From Flexivirga caeni (GTDB lineage Bacteria > Actinomycetota > Actinomycetes > Actinomycetales > Dermatophilaceae), in the NCBI RefSeq assembly GCF_003724155.1, contig NZ_RJJQ01000003.1, positions 124,001 to 188,000 on the forward strand: a stretch of DNA of 64,000 nucleotides, written 5' to 3'. A program made the position numbers and the translations under genes. The notes below the pieces were generated by a model. That model did no database searches. It was not told where the DNA came from and was given only the letters and a program-made list of their open reading frames with translations. Positions 29,194 to 39,311 of this stretch are shown one piece after another. How positions within the stretch are numbered: position 1 is the first letter of the stretch; each line of letters starts with the position of its first letter.

Positions 29194-32100
29194 TCAGCCG
29201 CGGATGAAACGCACTGTCACCAGCTGGAAAGGCCGCAACAACAGCTGGATTCGCCCGTCAGTGGTCGTGAGGCCGTCCGGCGCGATGCCGTCCTCCAGCA
29301 GGTCGACCTGGCGCACGCCGGAGTGCTCGAAGGCCGGCTCCAGCGTGACGTTCGCGCGTGCCCCCAGTGGCTCGTAGAGGCGCACGATCACGTCACCGCT
29401 GCCGTCCTCGGCGAGCTTCATCGCCTCGATCGCCACGGTGCCCGGGCCGCCGACCCGCAGCAACGGCTCGACCGCCGACCCGCTGGCTTGCCGTGGCGGC
29501 AGGTTGATCCGGTAGCCGGCGGCAACCGCGTCGGCGACGTCTGGCGCCACGACGATCGCGTAGCGCCGCACGTGCCGGCCCTGGTCGGTCTCCGGGTCGG
29601 GGAAGCGTGGGGCGCGCAGCAGCGACAGTCGCACCGTGGACCAGGTGCCCCCGCCGGGCGCCTCGTGGCGGGTCACTTCGTGGCCGTAGGTGGCCGAATT
29701 GACAACAGCAGCACCGAATCCGCGCTCGGCGACGTGCACGAAGCGATGCGCGCACACCTCGAACCGTGCAGCATCCCAGCTGGTGTTGGTGTGCGTCGGC
29801 CGCATCACGTGGCCGAACTGCGTCTCGAACGCCGCCTGCGTCGTGTGCACGTCGATCGGCACGGCAACCTTCAGCACCCGTTCCCGCTCGTGCCAGTCGA
29901 CCTCGACCGTGCAGTCCAGCTGGCGGCACCCGGGGGAGAGGCGCATGCGTTGGAGCACCTCCGACGATCCGAAACTGCGGCGCACGGCGATCTCCACATC
30001 GCCGTCGTCGGTCCGCTGCGCGTCGAGTTCGTCGGTCTCGGTGAGGTCCGTGCGGGTATGGCGATAGAACTCGTCGAGATCCCACGCATCCCACTTGTTC
30101 GGGAAATCCTGGTGCAACTGCAGCAGATTCGCCCGCTCACCATGGGGTATGACGTCCCGCCCGGTCGCGAGATCCACCAAACTGACGACCGTGCCCGCAG
30201 CGTCGACCACGACCCGCAGCACCCCGTTGTCCAGCACGACCGCGTCGTCGCCGCGCTCGATGCGGACCGCTTCGGCGGGCGATGGCAGCACCGCCCCGCC
30301 CAGTGACGGCGCCCCTCCGTCGAACGGTGTCGCGTTGAAGGTAACAGTGTCCGACCCCGTCCCGGCGAGCAGCGCGAGCCGGTCGGCGATGAGCGCTTCC
30401 AGCTCCGCCTCGACTCGCGCGTAATTCTCGGCCGCTTCGCGATGCACCCATGCGATCGAGCTTCCGGGGAGTATGTCGTGAAACTGTTGCAGCAGAACGG
30501 TTTTCCAGATCCGCCGCAGCTCCGCGACCGGATAATCGGCGAGCCCGCGCACCGCCGCAGTGGTCGCCCACAGCTCGGCCTCGCGCAGCAGGTGTTCGCT
30601 GCGCCGGTTGCCCTCCTTGGTGCGAGCCTGGCTGGTGTAGGTGCCGCGGTGCAACTCCAGATAGAGCTCCCCGGCCCACACTGGCGCGTCCGGGTATGCC
30701 GCCTGCGCCCGCTCGAAGAACTGCGCGGGCGACTCGATGGCCACCCGCGGTGAGCCCTCCAGGTCACGGGTCCGCGTGGCGTGCTGCAGCATCTCCCGGG
30801 TCGGGCCGCCACCGCCGTCGCCATATCCGAACGGCACGAGGGACAGGTTGGTCGCGCCCTTGTCGCGGAAATTCGTTGCCGCGTGGGCGAGTTCGCGCCC
30901 GGTCAGCTCGGCTGTGTAGGTGTCGACGGGTGGGAAGTGTGTGAAGACGCGGGTGCCGTCGATGCCTTCCCACCAGAAGGTGTGGTGCGGAAAGACGTTC
31001 TGCTGGTTCCAGCTGATCTTCTGGGTGAGGAAGTGAGTGCAGCCTGCCTGGCGCGCGATCTGCGGTAGCGCCGCGGAGTAGCCGAACGAGTCGGGCAGCC
31101 ACACCTCGCGGCAGGTGATGCCGAACTTCTCCCGGAAGTAGCCCTGACCCATGACGAACTGCCGGACCATCGCCTCGCCGCCCACCATGTTCGTATCCGA
31201 CTCGACCCACATGCCGCCGGTCGGCAGGAACCGTCCGGCCCGCACCTGCTCGGCCAGTCGCCGAAAGACCTCCGGCCGCTGCTGTTCCAGCCACTCGTAT
31301 TGCTGCGCACTCGACATCGCATAGACCAGTTCGGGGTGCTCGTCCAGCAGGTGTGTCACGTTGGCGGTGGTGCGAGCGACCTTGCGGACCGTCTCGCGCA
31401 CCGGCCACAGCCAGGCCGAGTCGATGTGCGCGTGCCCGACGGCGCTGATCCGGTGCGCGCCCTCCGCGGACCGGCGGGCCAGCAGCGGCGCCAGCAGTTC
31501 CCGCGCAGCGGACGCACTGCCCGGCACGTCGGACAGATCGACGGCGTCCAGCGCCCGGTCCAGTCCCAGACATAGCTCGGCCCGCCAGCCGTCATACTCC
31601 GGCAGCGTTCGCATCAGCTGGTCGAGCACCTCCAGGTCCGCGGCCAGCTCCCACACCGAGGTGTCGCGCACGCAGACGTCGGCGCGGGCCAGCCGGTAGA
31701 GCGGCCGGTCGCCGGCGGTCTCCTTGTCGCCCAGCTGCGTTGGCAGGAAGGGGTGCACCTCCAGCAGCAGCGGGTTGGCGGCCGCTTCGACATACAACTC
31801 GACGCGAGTTTCGTTCGGGCGCACCGGGATCCAGCCGTTGCGGGGATTGAGTCCCTTCACGACGGAACCGTCGGGACGGTAGACCAGCCCTTCGGCCTGG
31901 AAGCCGGGGGAGTGGTCCGCCCAGCCGAGGTCGACGACCAGTTCGGTCGGGCCGGCCGGATCCGGCGCCGGGACGTCCGCGGTGAGGCGGAACCACGTGG
32001 TGCCCCACGGTGGACCCCACGCCTCGCCCACCGCGAACGGTTCGTATGCCGCCCCCAGCGCCCCGGCGGGGGACACCGGCTCGCCCTGCCCGCCGCCGAC

Positions 32101-32211
32101 GTGCCACGCGGACACGCTCAGCTCTCCGACGGCGCGATAGATCTTCGGGCGGATGCGTTCGGTCAGGACGCGGGCGATGCGGTCTTCGGTGAGCTTGCGG
32201 CGGTCATGCAC
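29194..32211 (-). CDS. Alpha-mannosidase, GH38
   Basis: 1005 residues, normal for bacterial GH38, with no signal peptide. The N-terminal jelly-roll region (to about residue 250) is followed by the catalytic barrel: HAHIDSAWLWPVRETV (zinc His and Asp), EVWLPDSFGYSAALPQI with the nucleophile Asp, and QQEY-like QYEWLEQQRPEVF. The large beta-sandwich C-terminus completes the fold. It should trim alpha-mannosides in the cytoplasm, in line with the nearby GH5 gene. The permease gene upstream on the same strand is 31 bases away. Confidence 0.93.
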   Translation of the reverse strand: MHDRRKLTEDRIARVLTERIRPKIYRAVGELSVSAWHVGGGQGEPVSPAGALGAAYEPFAVGEAWGPPWGTTWFRLTADVPAPDPAGPTELVVDLGWADHSPGFQAEGLVYRPDGSVVKGLNPRNGWIPVRPNETRVELYVEAAANPLLLEVHPFLPTQLGDKETAGDRPLYRLARADVCVRDTSVWELAADLEVLDQLMRTLPEYDGWRAELCLGLDRALDAVDLSDVPGSASAARELLAPLLARRSAEGAHRISAVGHAHIDSAWLWPVRETVRKVARTTANVTHLLDEHPELVYAMSSAQQYEWLEQQRPEVFRRLAEQVRAGRFLPTGGMWVESDTNMVGGEAMVRQFVMGQGYFREKFGITCREVWLPDSFGYSAALPQIARQAGCTHFLTQKISWNQQNVFPHHTFWWEGIDGTRVFTHFPPVDTYTAELTGRELAHAATNFRDKGATNLSLVPFGYGDGGGGPTREMLQHATRTRDLEGSPRVAIESPAQFFERAQAAYPDAPVWAGELYLELHRGTYTSQARTKEGNRRSEHLLREAELWATTAAVRGLADYPVAELRRIWKTVLLQQFHDILPGSSIAWVHREAAENYARVEAELEALIADRLALLAGTGSDTVTFNATPFDGGAPSLGGAVLPSPAEAVRIERGDDAVVLDNGVLRVVVDAAGTVVSLVDLATGRDVIPHGERANLLQLHQDFPNKWDAWDLDEFYRHTRTDLTETDELDAQRTDDGDVEIAVRRSFGSSEVLQRMRLSPGCRQLDCTVEVDWHERERVLKVAVPIDVHTTQAAFETQFGHVMRPTHTNTSWDAARFEVCAHRFVHVAERGFGAAVVNSATYGHEVTRHEAPGGGTWSTVRLSLLRAPRFPDPETDQGRHVRRYAIVVAPDVADAVAAGYRINLPPRQASGSAVEPLLRVGGPGTVAIEAMKLAEDGSGDVIVRLYEPLGARANVTLEPAFEHSGVRQVDLLEDGIAPDGLTTTDGRIQLLLRPFQLVTVRFIRG

Positions 32212-32242
32212 TGGTCGGGTGCTCCTGGGCGAATCGGACGGG

Positions 32243-33934
32243 TCAGGTTGTCGTGGGGTCGACCTTCGACAGTATGTCGGTGTCGTCTCCGGCGCGATCC
32301 TTCAGCACCATCAGCAGCCGCTCATGACCCTTGAGGTAGGTGGTGCCGGCGCGCACGCCCCACCAGTAGAGGGCAAGCGAACCGATGGCGACGATGATCG
32401 AGTCCCACGGCGACCCGATGACACCCGACCCGCCATAGCTGCCGAGCGCGGCGACGCCATACGTGAAGACCAGGTAGACGACCAGCCACAGACCGCCGCC
32501 GATGTCCCCGGGGTCGCGGTTGCCGCGCGCGAACGAGACGGCGAACCAGACCAGCCCGATCACGATCGGGATCAGCGTCTTCAGCAGGGTGTCCCATGCG
32601 GTCCACAGAATGACCAGCGAGCTGACCATGAAGGCGAGCGGCGCCACGATCGGCATACCCCGCAGCCGCTGTGCCCGCCCGCCGAGGCCGACGTTGCGGA
32701 AGACCAGCAGCGAGACCGAGCCGATGGAGAACGTCATGGCGACCAGCGCGCTGAGCACCTCCACGATGTCGTGCCAGCTCGGCAGCAGCACCATCATCGC
32801 GGCGCCGAGCACGAAGTTGACCAGCATCGCGACCACCGGCACGCCGGTCTTGTCGCTGACCTTCATGACGACGCGCGGGAAGAAGCCGTTCTTGGCCAGC
32901 CCGAAGACGTTGCGCGCGTTGGCCGCGGTGTAGACGATGCCCGACCCGGACGGCGAGATCGAGGAGTCGGCGATCAGCAGCCAGGACAGCCAGGTGAAGC
33001 CGAGCATCTTGGCCAGGTCGGCGAACGGCGAGTCCAGATTGACGCCGTGCCAGCCGGTCGCGTGTGCCAGTTCGCTGCTCGGCAGCGAGCCGAGGTAGCC
33101 CAGCTGCAGGCACAGGTAGAGCGCGATCGAGAAGACGATGGTGACCACCATCGCGCGCGGGATGTCACGTCGGGCGTTGGCCGCCTCACCGGACAGCTCG
33201 ATCACATTGCGGAAGCCGGTGTAGGCGAAGATCAGCCCGCCGGAGGCGATGGCGCTGAACGCCGCGCTGATGCCGTATGGCGCGAAGCCGTGCGAGCTGA
33301 TGTTGTGGCTCAGCCCGCCGGCCTTGTGGTTGGCCCCGAAGCCGCTGGCCAGCAGCAGGATCACGGTGATGATCGGGATGCAGATCTTCACCGCGGTCAC
33401 GATGTTGTTGGAGCGGGCGAACGACTTCACGCCGAAGTAGTTGATGATGACGAAGACGATCATCAGCGCCACCGCGACACAGGTGCCGAGGGTGGTCAGC
33501 TTGCCGGCGCTGGAGCTGTAGACCCCGTGCCACCACTTGGACGCGTACTGCACGACCGCGGCGGCCTCGCTGGGCGGGTTCGCGACATACGACAGCCACA
33601 TCGCCCAGCCGACGATGCTGGCGGCGAGCCGCCCGTTGGAATACAGCGGATAGCGCACCAAGCCACCGGATTCGGGCCGCACCATGCCCAGCTCGGCGAA
33701 GACCAGCGCGACCATCAGCATCAGCGCGCCGGCGATGACCCACGCGATGAGCGCTGCCGGCCCGGCGGTCTGGGCGGCATACATCGAGGAGAACAGCCAG
33801 CCGGAGCCGATCACGCTGCCGACACCGGCCGCCATCAGCGACCACAGCCCGAGTTCCTTGCGTAGCTTGCGGTCCTCACCGTCCGCCGCCGACTGCTGAT
33901 CCATGCCCGCTGATGTCGTCGCTGCCTGATCCAT
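32243..33934 (-). CDS. APC family amino acid permease
   Basis: 563 residues from ATG 33934, chosen because a CATACT -10-like box lies exactly 6 bases before it; an extended frame starts at 33982. Twelve or more membrane helices are predicted. The first helix carries [20 protein letters not shown], the APC substrate-binding loop, and [20 protein letters not shown] is typical of helix 6-7. Substrate is not clear. The gene is divergent from pyrH. Confidence 0.88.
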   Translation of the reverse strand: MDQAATTSAGMDQQSAADGEDRKLRKELGLWSLMAAGVGSVIGSGWLFSSMYAAQTAGPAALIAWVIAGALMLMVALVFAELGMVRPESGGLVRYPLYSNGRLAASIVGWAMWLSYVANPPSEAAAVVQYASKWWHGVYSSSAGKLTTLGTCVAVALMIVFVIINYFGVKSFARSNNIVTAVKICIPIITVILLLASGFGANHKAGGLSHNISSHGFAPYGISAAFSAIASGGLIFAYTGFRNVIELSGEAANARRDIPRAMVVTIVFSIALYLCLQLGYLGSLPSSELAHATGWHGVNLDSPFADLAKMLGFTWLSWLLIADSSISPSGSGIVYTAANARNVFGLAKNGFFPRVVMKVSDKTGVPVVAMLVNFVLGAAMMVLLPSWHDIVEVLSALVAMTFSIGSVSLLVFRNVGLGGRAQRLRGMPIVAPLAFMVSSLVILWTAWDTLLKTLIPIVIGLVWFAVSFARGNRDPGDIGGGLWLVVYLVFTYGVAALGSYGGSGVIGSPWDSIIVAIGSLALYWWGVRAGTTYLKGHERLLMVLKDRAGDDTDILSKVDPTTT

Positions 33935-33946
33935 TGCCCCAGTATG
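33935..33946 (-). promoter_or_regulatory. -10 box for the leaderless APC permease gene
   Basis: On the minus strand CATACT is followed by six bases (GGGGCA) and the ATG at 33934. No ribosome-binding site is visible. Confidence 0.5.
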
Positions 33947-34057
33947 TACTTCGCGGATCGGGTCGTGGGGGAAAGCGATCACCCGGCCGGATCCGGGGGC
34001 TGCGCCCTGTGGCAGGATCTACCGACCGCATTTCCGCCCCACCGGGAGGCCGCGCCG

Positions 34058-34789
34058 ATGTTCAGTCCCTCCAGTCCGCCGGATGCTCCGCAGCGGGTGC
34101 TGCTCAAACTTTCCGGTGAGGTGTTCGGCGGCGGGCAGATCGGGCTCGACCCGGACGTCGTGCGCGGCATCGCCGAGCAGATTGCCGCAGCCACGCGCGC
34201 CGGGGTGCAGATCGCGGTCGTCGTCGGCGGCGGCAACTTCTTCCGTGGCGCCGAGCTGCAGGAACGCGGCATGGACCGCACCCGCGCCGACTACATGGGC
34301 ATGCTCGGCACGGTGATGAATTGCCTTGCGCTGCAGGACTTCCTGGAGAAGGAAGGCATCGACACCCGCGTGCAGACCGCCATCACGATGGGCCAGGTCG
34401 CCGAGCCCTACATCCCGCGCCGCGCGATGCGGCACCTGGAGAAGGGCCGCGTGGTCATCTTCGGCGCCGGCGCCGGTATGCCGTTCTTCTCCACCGACAC
34501 CGTCAGTGCGCAGCGCGCGCTGGAGATCAAGTGCGACATCGTCCTCTACGCCAAGAACGGCGTCGACGGCGTCTACACGGCCGACCCGAAGAAGGACCCG
34601 GGGGCCACCAAGCTGGACTCGCTCACCTTCGCCGAGGCGCTCGCCCAGAACCTGCGCATCGTCGACGCGGCAGCCTTCAGCCTCTGCATGGACAACGAAC
34701 TGCCGATGCGGGTCTTCGGCATGGAGGGCGCGGGGAATATCAGCCAGGCGCTGCAGGGTGAGAAGATCGGCACATTGGTGAGCGCCTGA
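34058..34789 (+). CDS. pyrH: UMP kinase
   Basis: 243 residues from ATG 34058, with GGGAGG upstream. It phosphorylates UMP to UDP. Diagnostic stretches are [54 protein letters not shown] and [17 protein letters not shown]. Regulation by GTP and UTP is known for the family. It starts the pyrH-frr-cdsA-rlmN run. Confidence 0.97.
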   Translation: MFSPSSPPDAPQRVLLKLSGEVFGGGQIGLDPDVVRGIAEQIAAATRAGVQIAVVVGGGNFFRGAELQERGMDRTRADYMGMLGTVMNCLALQDFLEKEGIDTRVQTAITMGQVAEPYIPRRAMRHLEKGRVVIFGAGAGMPFFSTDTVSAQRALEIKCDIVLYAKNGVDGVYTADPKKDPGATKLDSLTFAEALAQNLRIVDAAAFSLCMDNELPMRVFGMEGAGNISQALQGEKIGTLVSA

Positions 34790-34840
34790 GCGCGGCCAGC
34801 ACGTCATACCCACGTCATACGAGAAGAAGGTCACCACACC

Positions 34841-35407
34841 ATGGACGGCAGCATCGACGACAGCCTGTTCGAGGCCGAGGAGAAGATGGAGAAGGCGATC
34901 GAGGTCGCCAAGGAGGATTTCGCCTCGATCCGCACCGGCCGTGCGAACGCTGCGATGTTCAACAAGCTGACGGTCGACTACTACGGCGCGCCGACCCCGT
35001 TGCAGCAGCTGGCGTCCTTCCAGACCCCGGAGGCGCGCACCGTGCTCATCCAGCCGTTCGACAAGAGCGCGATGGCGGGCATCGAGAAGGCGCTGCGGGA
35101 CAGCGACCTCGGCGTCAACCCCAGCAACGACGGCAACCTGATCCGCATCGTGCTGCCGGCCCTCACCGAGGAGCGTCGGCGCGACTACATCAAGCTCGCC
35201 CGCACCAAGGGTGAGGATGCCAAGGTGTCCATCCGTAACATCCGCCGCAAGGCCAAGGAAGACATCGACCGCGCGGTGAAAGACGGCGACATCGGCGAGG
35301 ACGAGGGCAGCCGGCATGAGAAGGAGCTGGAGAGCATCACCAAGAAGCATGTCGAGACCGTCGACGAGCTGCTGAAGGGCAAGGAGGCCGAGCTCCTCGA
35401 AGTCTGA
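34841..35407 (+). CDS. frr: Ribosome recycling factor
   Basis: 188 residues. It splits post-termination ribosomes with EF-G. Family residues include [20 protein letters not shown] near 28-47, [20 protein letters not shown] and the C-terminal helices [23 protein letters not shown] lies upstream of ATG 34841. It is preceded by 51 bases after pyrH. Confidence 0.97.
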   Translation: MDGSIDDSLFEAEEKMEKAIEVAKEDFASIRTGRANAAMFNKLTVDYYGAPTPLQQLASFQTPEARTVLIQPFDKSAMAGIEKALRDSDLGVNPSNDGNLIRIVLPALTEERRRDYIKLARTKGEDAKVSIRNIRRKAKEDIDRAVKDGDIGEDEGSRHEKELESITKKHVETVDELLKGKEAELLEV

Positions 35408-35428
35408 GGTTCGCTCCCACCTCCGCTG

Positions 35429-36328
35429 ATGTCTGAGCCCACCTCCCGCCGGCACGCCCGGGAAGCGCGCACGGCCGACCCGCCCGCCGCGGGCGAGTTG
35501 GCTGCGCACAACCCGACGCCTCGCGCCGGCCGCAACCTCTACGCCGCCATCGGCGTCGGGGTACTGCTCGGGGTGATCGTGGTGCTCAGTCTCTTCGTCA
35601 AGAAGGAAGTCTTCGTCGCGGTGGCGATGGTCGCGTCGGTCATCGGCTGCATGGAATTGCTGCGCGCGATGACTCAGGGCAAGCTGCACCCGCCCGTGGT
35701 CCCCACCCTGGCGGCGGCTGCCGTCATACCCCTCATCGCCTATGTCTGGGGTGCCACCGCCCTGGCCTTCTCGGTGCTCGCGGCCGCGCTGCTGGTGATC
35801 GTATGGCGTTCGTTCGGTCACTCCGACGGCATGCTGCCCGACCTGGCTGCGGGCGCGCTGGTGCTGCTCTACGTCCCGGCGCTGGTCGGCTTCGCCATGC
35901 TGCTCCTGGCGGCCGACGACGGCCCGGAGCGGATCGTCGTGTTCATCCTGGTGACCATCTGCAGCGACATCGGCGGCTACATCGTCGGGGTGATCGCCGG
36001 CAAGCACCCGATGGCGCCCAGCGTCTCTCCGAAGAAGTCCTGGGAGGGCTTCAGCGGCTCGGTGACGGCGTGTGTCGTCGGCGGCGCACTCGGCGTCTGG
36101 CTCATCCTCGATGGCCGCTGGTGGGTCGGCGCGCTGCTCGGCGCGCTCGCGGTGATCGCGGCAACAGTGGGTGACCTGTGCGAGTCGATGATCAAGCGCG
36201 ACCTCGGCATCAAGGACATGAGCAACCTGATCCCCGGGCACGGCGGCCTGATGGACCGGCTGGATTCCCTGCTGGTCGTGGTGCCCGTCGCCTGGGCCGT
36301 GCTGACCCCCCTTGTGGCGGTGAAATGA
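35429..36328 (+). CDS. cdsA: Phosphatidate cytidylyltransferase
   Basis: 299 residues. It forms CDP-diacylglycerol from phosphatidate and CTP for phospholipid synthesis. About 30 polar residues precede eight membrane helices. The family signature is complete: [15 protein letters not shown] and the C-terminal [18 protein letters not shown] followed by MDRLDS. The ATG lies 21 bases after frr. Confidence 0.96.
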   Translation: MSEPTSRRHAREARTADPPAAGELAAHNPTPRAGRNLYAAIGVGVLLGVIVVLSLFVKKEVFVAVAMVASVIGCMELLRAMTQGKLHPPVVPTLAAAAVIPLIAYVWGATALAFSVLAAALLVIVWRSFGHSDGMLPDLAAGALVLLYVPALVGFAMLLLAADDGPERIVVFILVTICSDIGGYIVGVIAGKHPMAPSVSPKKSWEGFSGSVTACVVGGALGVWLILDGRWWVGALLGALAVIAATVGDLCESMIKRDLGIKDMSNLIPGHGGLMDRLDSLLVVVPVAWAVLTPLVAVK

Positions 36329-36329
36329 C

Positions 36330-37493
36330 ATGACCGGTCTGCCCGACCCCACCACTCGCCGGCCCGTCCCCGGGCAGCTGACTTTCGCGGCGCCGCGTCG
36401 GGGCAAGCCGCCGCAGCACCTCGCCGACTTCGACGAGGCGGGCCGCAAGGCGGCGGTGGAAGCGCTGGGGCACAAAGGTTTTCGTGCCAAACAACTGTCC
36501 ACGCACTACTTCGAGCACTTCGTCACCGAGCCCGCGGAGATGACCGATCTGCCCGCGGCCGGTCGCGCCGAGCTGGTCGGCGCGATGTTGCCGCAGCTGC
36601 TCACCCCCGTCCGGTCGCTGGAGGCCGACGACGGGCGGACGATCAAGCAGGTATGGCGCCTCTTCGACGGCGCACTGGTCGAGTCGGTTCTGATGCGCTA
36701 TCCGGGACGGGTCACGATGTGCATCTCGAGCCAGGCCGGCTGCGGAATGAACTGCCCGTTCTGCGCCACCGGCCAGGAGGGGCTGACCCGCAACCTGACC
36801 ACCGCCGAGATCGTCGAGCAGGTCGTCGCAGGCGCCCGGATGCTGCGGGCCGGCGCGCTCGCGGGCGGCGACGACGAGTCGCGTGAGGCGCCGCTGCGGG
36901 TGTCCAACGTGGTCTTCATGGGCATGGGCGAAGCGCTCGCCAACTACCGCCAGGCGGTCAACGCGATCCATCGGCTGGTCGACCCCGCCCCCGCCGGACT
37001 CGGCATGTCGGCGCGGCACCTGACGATGTCGACGGTCGGCCTGGTCCCGGCGATCGACAAGCTGGCCGCCGAGGGGATCCCGGTCACCCTCGCGCTCTCG
37101 CTGCACGCGCCGGACGACGAGTTGCGCAACGAGCTGGTGCCGATCAACACCCGGTGGAGTGTCGACGAGGCGCTGGACGCGGCATACCGCTACTACGACG
37201 CGACCGGCCGGCGCGTGTCGATCGAATACGCGCTGATCAAGGACATCAACGACCACGCGTGGCGCGCCGACCTGCTCGGGGAGAAGCTGCGCGCCCGCGG
37301 CAAGGGCTGGGTGCACGTCAACCCGATCCCGCTCAACCCGACGCCCGGCTCGAAGTGGACCGCGTCCCGCAAGGGCGTCGAGCAACAGTTCGTCGAGCGG
37401 TTGCGGGCCTACGGCATACCCACGACGATCCGGGACACGCGCGGTTCCGACATCGACGGCGCGTGCGGCCAGCTCGCGGCCTCGACCGCCTGA
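36330..37493 (+). CDS. rlmN: 23S rRNA/tRNA adenine-C2 methyltransferase RlmN
   Basis: 387 residues; ATG 36330 lies one base after the cdsA stop. It is a radical-SAM enzyme that methylates A2503 of 23S rRNA and A37 of some tRNAs. The 4Fe-4S ligands are seen in [28 protein letters not shown] and [20 protein letters not shown] are conserved. The resolving Cys is in the C-terminal [10 protein letters not shown]. Confidence 0.97.
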   Translation: MTGLPDPTTRRPVPGQLTFAAPRRGKPPQHLADFDEAGRKAAVEALGHKGFRAKQLSTHYFEHFVTEPAEMTDLPAAGRAELVGAMLPQLLTPVRSLEADDGRTIKQVWRLFDGALVESVLMRYPGRVTMCISSQAGCGMNCPFCATGQEGLTRNLTTAEIVEQVVAGARMLRAGALAGGDDESREAPLRVSNVVFMGMGEALANYRQAVNAIHRLVDPAPAGLGMSARHLTMSTVGLVPAIDKLAAEGIPVTLALSLHAPDDELRNELVPINTRWSVDEALDAAYRYYDATGRRVSIEYALIKDINDHAWRADLLGEKLRARGKGWVHVNPIPLNPTPGSKWTASRKGVEQQFVERLRAYGIPTTIRDTRGSDIDGACGQLAASTA

Positions 37494-37501
37494 CGGCATA
37501 G

Positions 37502-38356
37502 ATGCACATGCCCAATCTGATGCTGAACTGGCGCCAGGCGCTGGCGCTCGGTGTCGTGCTCGGCGCGCTGTGGGCACTGCTGCGCACCCGCCGGCCCGGG
37601 CTGGCGATCGTCTGCCGGGAGGCGTCGCTCATCGCGTTGCTGTTCTCCTTCTGGCAGATCATCCAGAAGGTGACCTCCAGCGACGGCGGAGACGCGATCG
37701 GGCGGGCGCACTGGATCGAGCGCACCCAGTCGATGCTCGGTTTCCCGAACGAGCGCAGCGTGCAGAACCTCATCCTGGGACACCCGGACGTGGTGCGACT
37801 GGCCAACCTCTTCTACGCCAGCATGCACTTCACCGTGATGGGAATCTTCCTGCTGTGGCTGTTCTTTCGCCACCGGGACGACTATCCGGCGGTGCGCACC
37901 ACGCTCGCGCTGAGCACCCTCGGCTGCTTCTTCGTGCAGTTTCTCGCGGTCGCGCCGCCGCGGCTGCTGCCCGGGTATGTCGACACCGCCGAGCTCTATG
38001 GCGAGTCGGTCTACAACGCCGGCTTCTCCGTGGACAACTTCGGCGCCATGCCGTCGGTGCACATCCTCTTCGCGGCCGTCGTCGGGTGGTACACGTGGCG
38101 GGTCAGCACCTCACGCTGGCGCTACATCGGGCCGCTGCACTTCGTGGTCACCGTCTTCGTCGTGGTCGCGACCGCGAACCACTGGTGGCTGGACGGCGTG
38201 GCGGCGATCGCCATACTCATCGCGTCGGCGTGGCTGCGGCACGGCACCCTGGTGCTGTGGCACCGGTGGCGGGATCCGCGGGTTGCGACAGCGGTCGCTG
38301 CGCAGCCGGTCGCTACTGGTCCGGCGGCGTCGCTGATGGATGAATCTCACCGATGA
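37502..38356 (+). CDS. PAP2-superfamily membrane phosphatase
   Basis: 284 residues with six or so membrane helices. The phosphatase motifs are PPRLLPGYVDTAE (modified motif 1), GAMPSVHILFAA (motif 2 with His) and ANHWWLDGVAA (motif 3 with His and Asp). This is the PAP2_3/AUR1-like subgroup, which acts on lipid phosphates or inositol lipids; the substrate is unknown. Its last 44 bases overlap, tail to tail, the end of the opposing LuxR gene. Confidence 0.85.
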   Translation: MHMPNLMLNWRQALALGVVLGALWALLRTRRPGLAIVCREASLIALLFSFWQIIQKVTSSDGGDAIGRAHWIERTQSMLGFPNERSVQNLILGHPDVVRLANLFYASMHFTVMGIFLLWLFFRHRDDYPAVRTTLALSTLGCFFVQFLAVAPPRLLPGYVDTAELYGESVYNAGFSVDNFGAMPSVHILFAAVVGWYTWRVSTSRWRYIGPLHFVVTVFVVVATANHWWLDGVAAIAILIASAWLRHGTLVLWHRWRDPRVATAVAAQPVATGPAASLMDESHR

Positions 38357-39311
38357 CGTAGGGGATCGCTGAGCGCTGCGAGATGCCGAGCTTGCGCAGG
38401 ATGTTCCCCACATGCACCTTGACCGTCTTCTCCGAGATGAACAGCCGGCTCGCGAGTTCGCGGTTGGTGAGCCCGTCGACCGCGATCAGCATCGCGATCT
38501 CCAGCTCGCGGGTGGTCAGCCCGGCGGTGTTGTCCTTGCGGGTCGGCTGCTCGCGCTGCGTCGTGGCCAGCGCGTCGGCGAGTTCGAGATGCAGTCGCTC
38601 CCCGGACTCACGCGCCTCGGCCAGCAGCCGCCGCGGCTCGGCGAGTCCCGGGTCGTCCGGCAGTTCGACACCGTGCAGTGCCAGGCGCAGCCGTTCCAGC
38701 TCCCGGGTCAGCGTCCGCAGCAGGTCGGTGCCGTTCTGGGTGCGGCTGCTGTCCAGCTCCGGGTAGAGCTCGTAGAGGCCGAGATCGTCGGCGAAGTTGC
38801 GGTCCTGCACCAGCTCCCACACCAGCGCCCGGCTCAGCCAGTGCATGGCACGCACCGCCTCGTCGTCGAAGGTGTCCGCCACGCAACTCTCGACGCACAT
38901 CATGCCGATGATCTCGTTGGCCTCGAAGCCGTGCAGCGGCACCACGATCGCATCGAGCACCGGACGCTCGGTGATGGTCCAGCCCAGGCGCACCCGGCGT
39001 CCGCCGTCCTGCCGATAGCGGTAGTCCTGGCCCGTCGACTTGATGTAGGCCGACAGCCCGTTCGGCCCGAATTGCTGCACGTCCGCGCTCAGGAACTGTT
39101 TGTCGTCAACGCAATAGGGGATCGACAGCGTCGTCTGCCCGATGTAGAGGCCGACGTAGAACGTGTCGATCCGGGTGAGTGCGGACATCGCCGAGCGGCA
39201 GGCGGCATACCGCGTCATCAGGTCGCCACGATCGGCGGAGCGCAATCGGCGATCGGCCGCACGCAACACGGAGACGGCGAACGGCGAGAAGCTCTCGACG
39301 GGTTGGCTCAC
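38313..39311 (-). CDS. LuxR-type regulator with GAF-like sensor domain
   Basis: 332 residues from GTG 39311, which overlaps the upstream stop (GTGA) and has AGGAGGTG 9 bases ahead. The N-terminal two-thirds resemble a GAF domain (DTFYVGLYIGQTTLSIPYC, VVPLHGFEANEIIGMMCVES). A helical linker leads to a LuxR HTH near the C-terminus: LTTRELEIAMLIAVDGLTNR and ISEKTVKVHVGNILRKLG. It is translated after the LOG gene; the ligand is unknown. Confidence 0.88.
   Translation of the reverse strand: MSQPVESFSPFAVSVLRAADRRLRSADRGDLMTRYAACRSAMSALTRIDTFYVGLYIGQTTLSIPYCVDDKQFLSADVQQFGPNGLSAYIKSTGQDYRYRQDGGRRVRLGWTITERPVLDAIVVPLHGFEANEIIGMMCVESCVADTFDDEAVRAMHWLSRALVWELVQDRNFADDLGLYELYPELDSSRTQNGTDLLRTLTRELERLRLALHGVELPDDPGLAEPRRLLAEARESGERLHLELADALATTQREQPTRKDNTAGLTTRELEIAMLIAVDGLTNRELASRLFISEKTVKVHVGNILRKLGISQRSAIPYVIGEIHPSATPPDQ

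Noticed and set aside
34019-36502. An 827-codon minus-strand frame over pyrH, frr and cdsA
   Set aside because: The three plus-strand genes have complete family signatures; the antisense frame has none.
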